Shown here piece after piece: positions 5,643 to 5,650 of a stretch of 5,650 nt of DNA. Below the pieces are notes generated by a model. That model worked only from the letters and a program-made list of their open reading frames with translations. It did no database searches and was not told where the DNA came from. The stretch is from the NCBI GenBank assembly GCA_007129635.1, contig SKVE01000401.1:1-5650 (forward strand), given 5' to 3'. Position 1 is the stretch's first letter; every line of letters starts with the position of its first letter. Source of the DNA: Planctomycetaceae bacterium. GTDB lineage: Bacteria; Planctomycetota; Planctomycetia; Pirellulales; Pirellulaceae. A program made the translations under genes and the position numbers.

Positions 5643-5650
5643 GGCGTAGC

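Overview
The window is most consistent with a planctomycete (Pirellulales-like) chromosome or a related environmental genome. This is inferred from secreted caspase-family proteins with FGE-sulfatase and CsgG-like domains, moderately high GC, and palindromic intergenic repeats. No marker gene fixes the taxonomy. All three genes lie on the + strand.

Layout. Positions 2-784 hold the 3' part of a reverse transcriptase (RT) gene of the diversity-generating retroelement (DGR) class; its start lies left of the window. A 128-bp template repeat (TR, 766-893) overlaps the last 19 bases of the RT gene. A hairpin-rich non-coding spacer (about 905-1035) and phased CACTAAT repeats follow. Positions 1230-3296 encode an exported pseudo-caspase: it keeps the His motif but has lost the catalytic Cys, and it carries a CsgG/TolB-like domain and a C-terminal domain I could not assign. 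A 350-bp intergenic block of palindromes and repeats follows. Positions 3647-5542 encode an exported caspase-like protease with an intact His/Cys pair, a beta-sandwich-like linker domain and a C-terminal FGE-sulfatase (C-type-lectin-fold) domain. The last 43 codons of that domain are the variable repeat (VR, 5402-5529). A long imperfect palindrome closes the window.

Main result. TR and VR align without gaps over 128 bp with 13 differences, and every difference falls on a TR adenine (9 A-to-G, 3 A-to-C, 1 A-to-T). Immediately beyond the 3' end of this block, differences at non-adenine positions appear. This is the signature of adenine-directed mutagenic retrohoming, so the DGR diversifies the ligand-binding face of a secreted caspase. 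The inferred system is a hypervariable recognition domain fused to a death-type protease in the periplasm or at the cell surface, next to a catalytically dead paralogue. That paralogue has a related leader sequence and may act as regulator or partner. An Avd accessory gene is not visible and may lie upstream.
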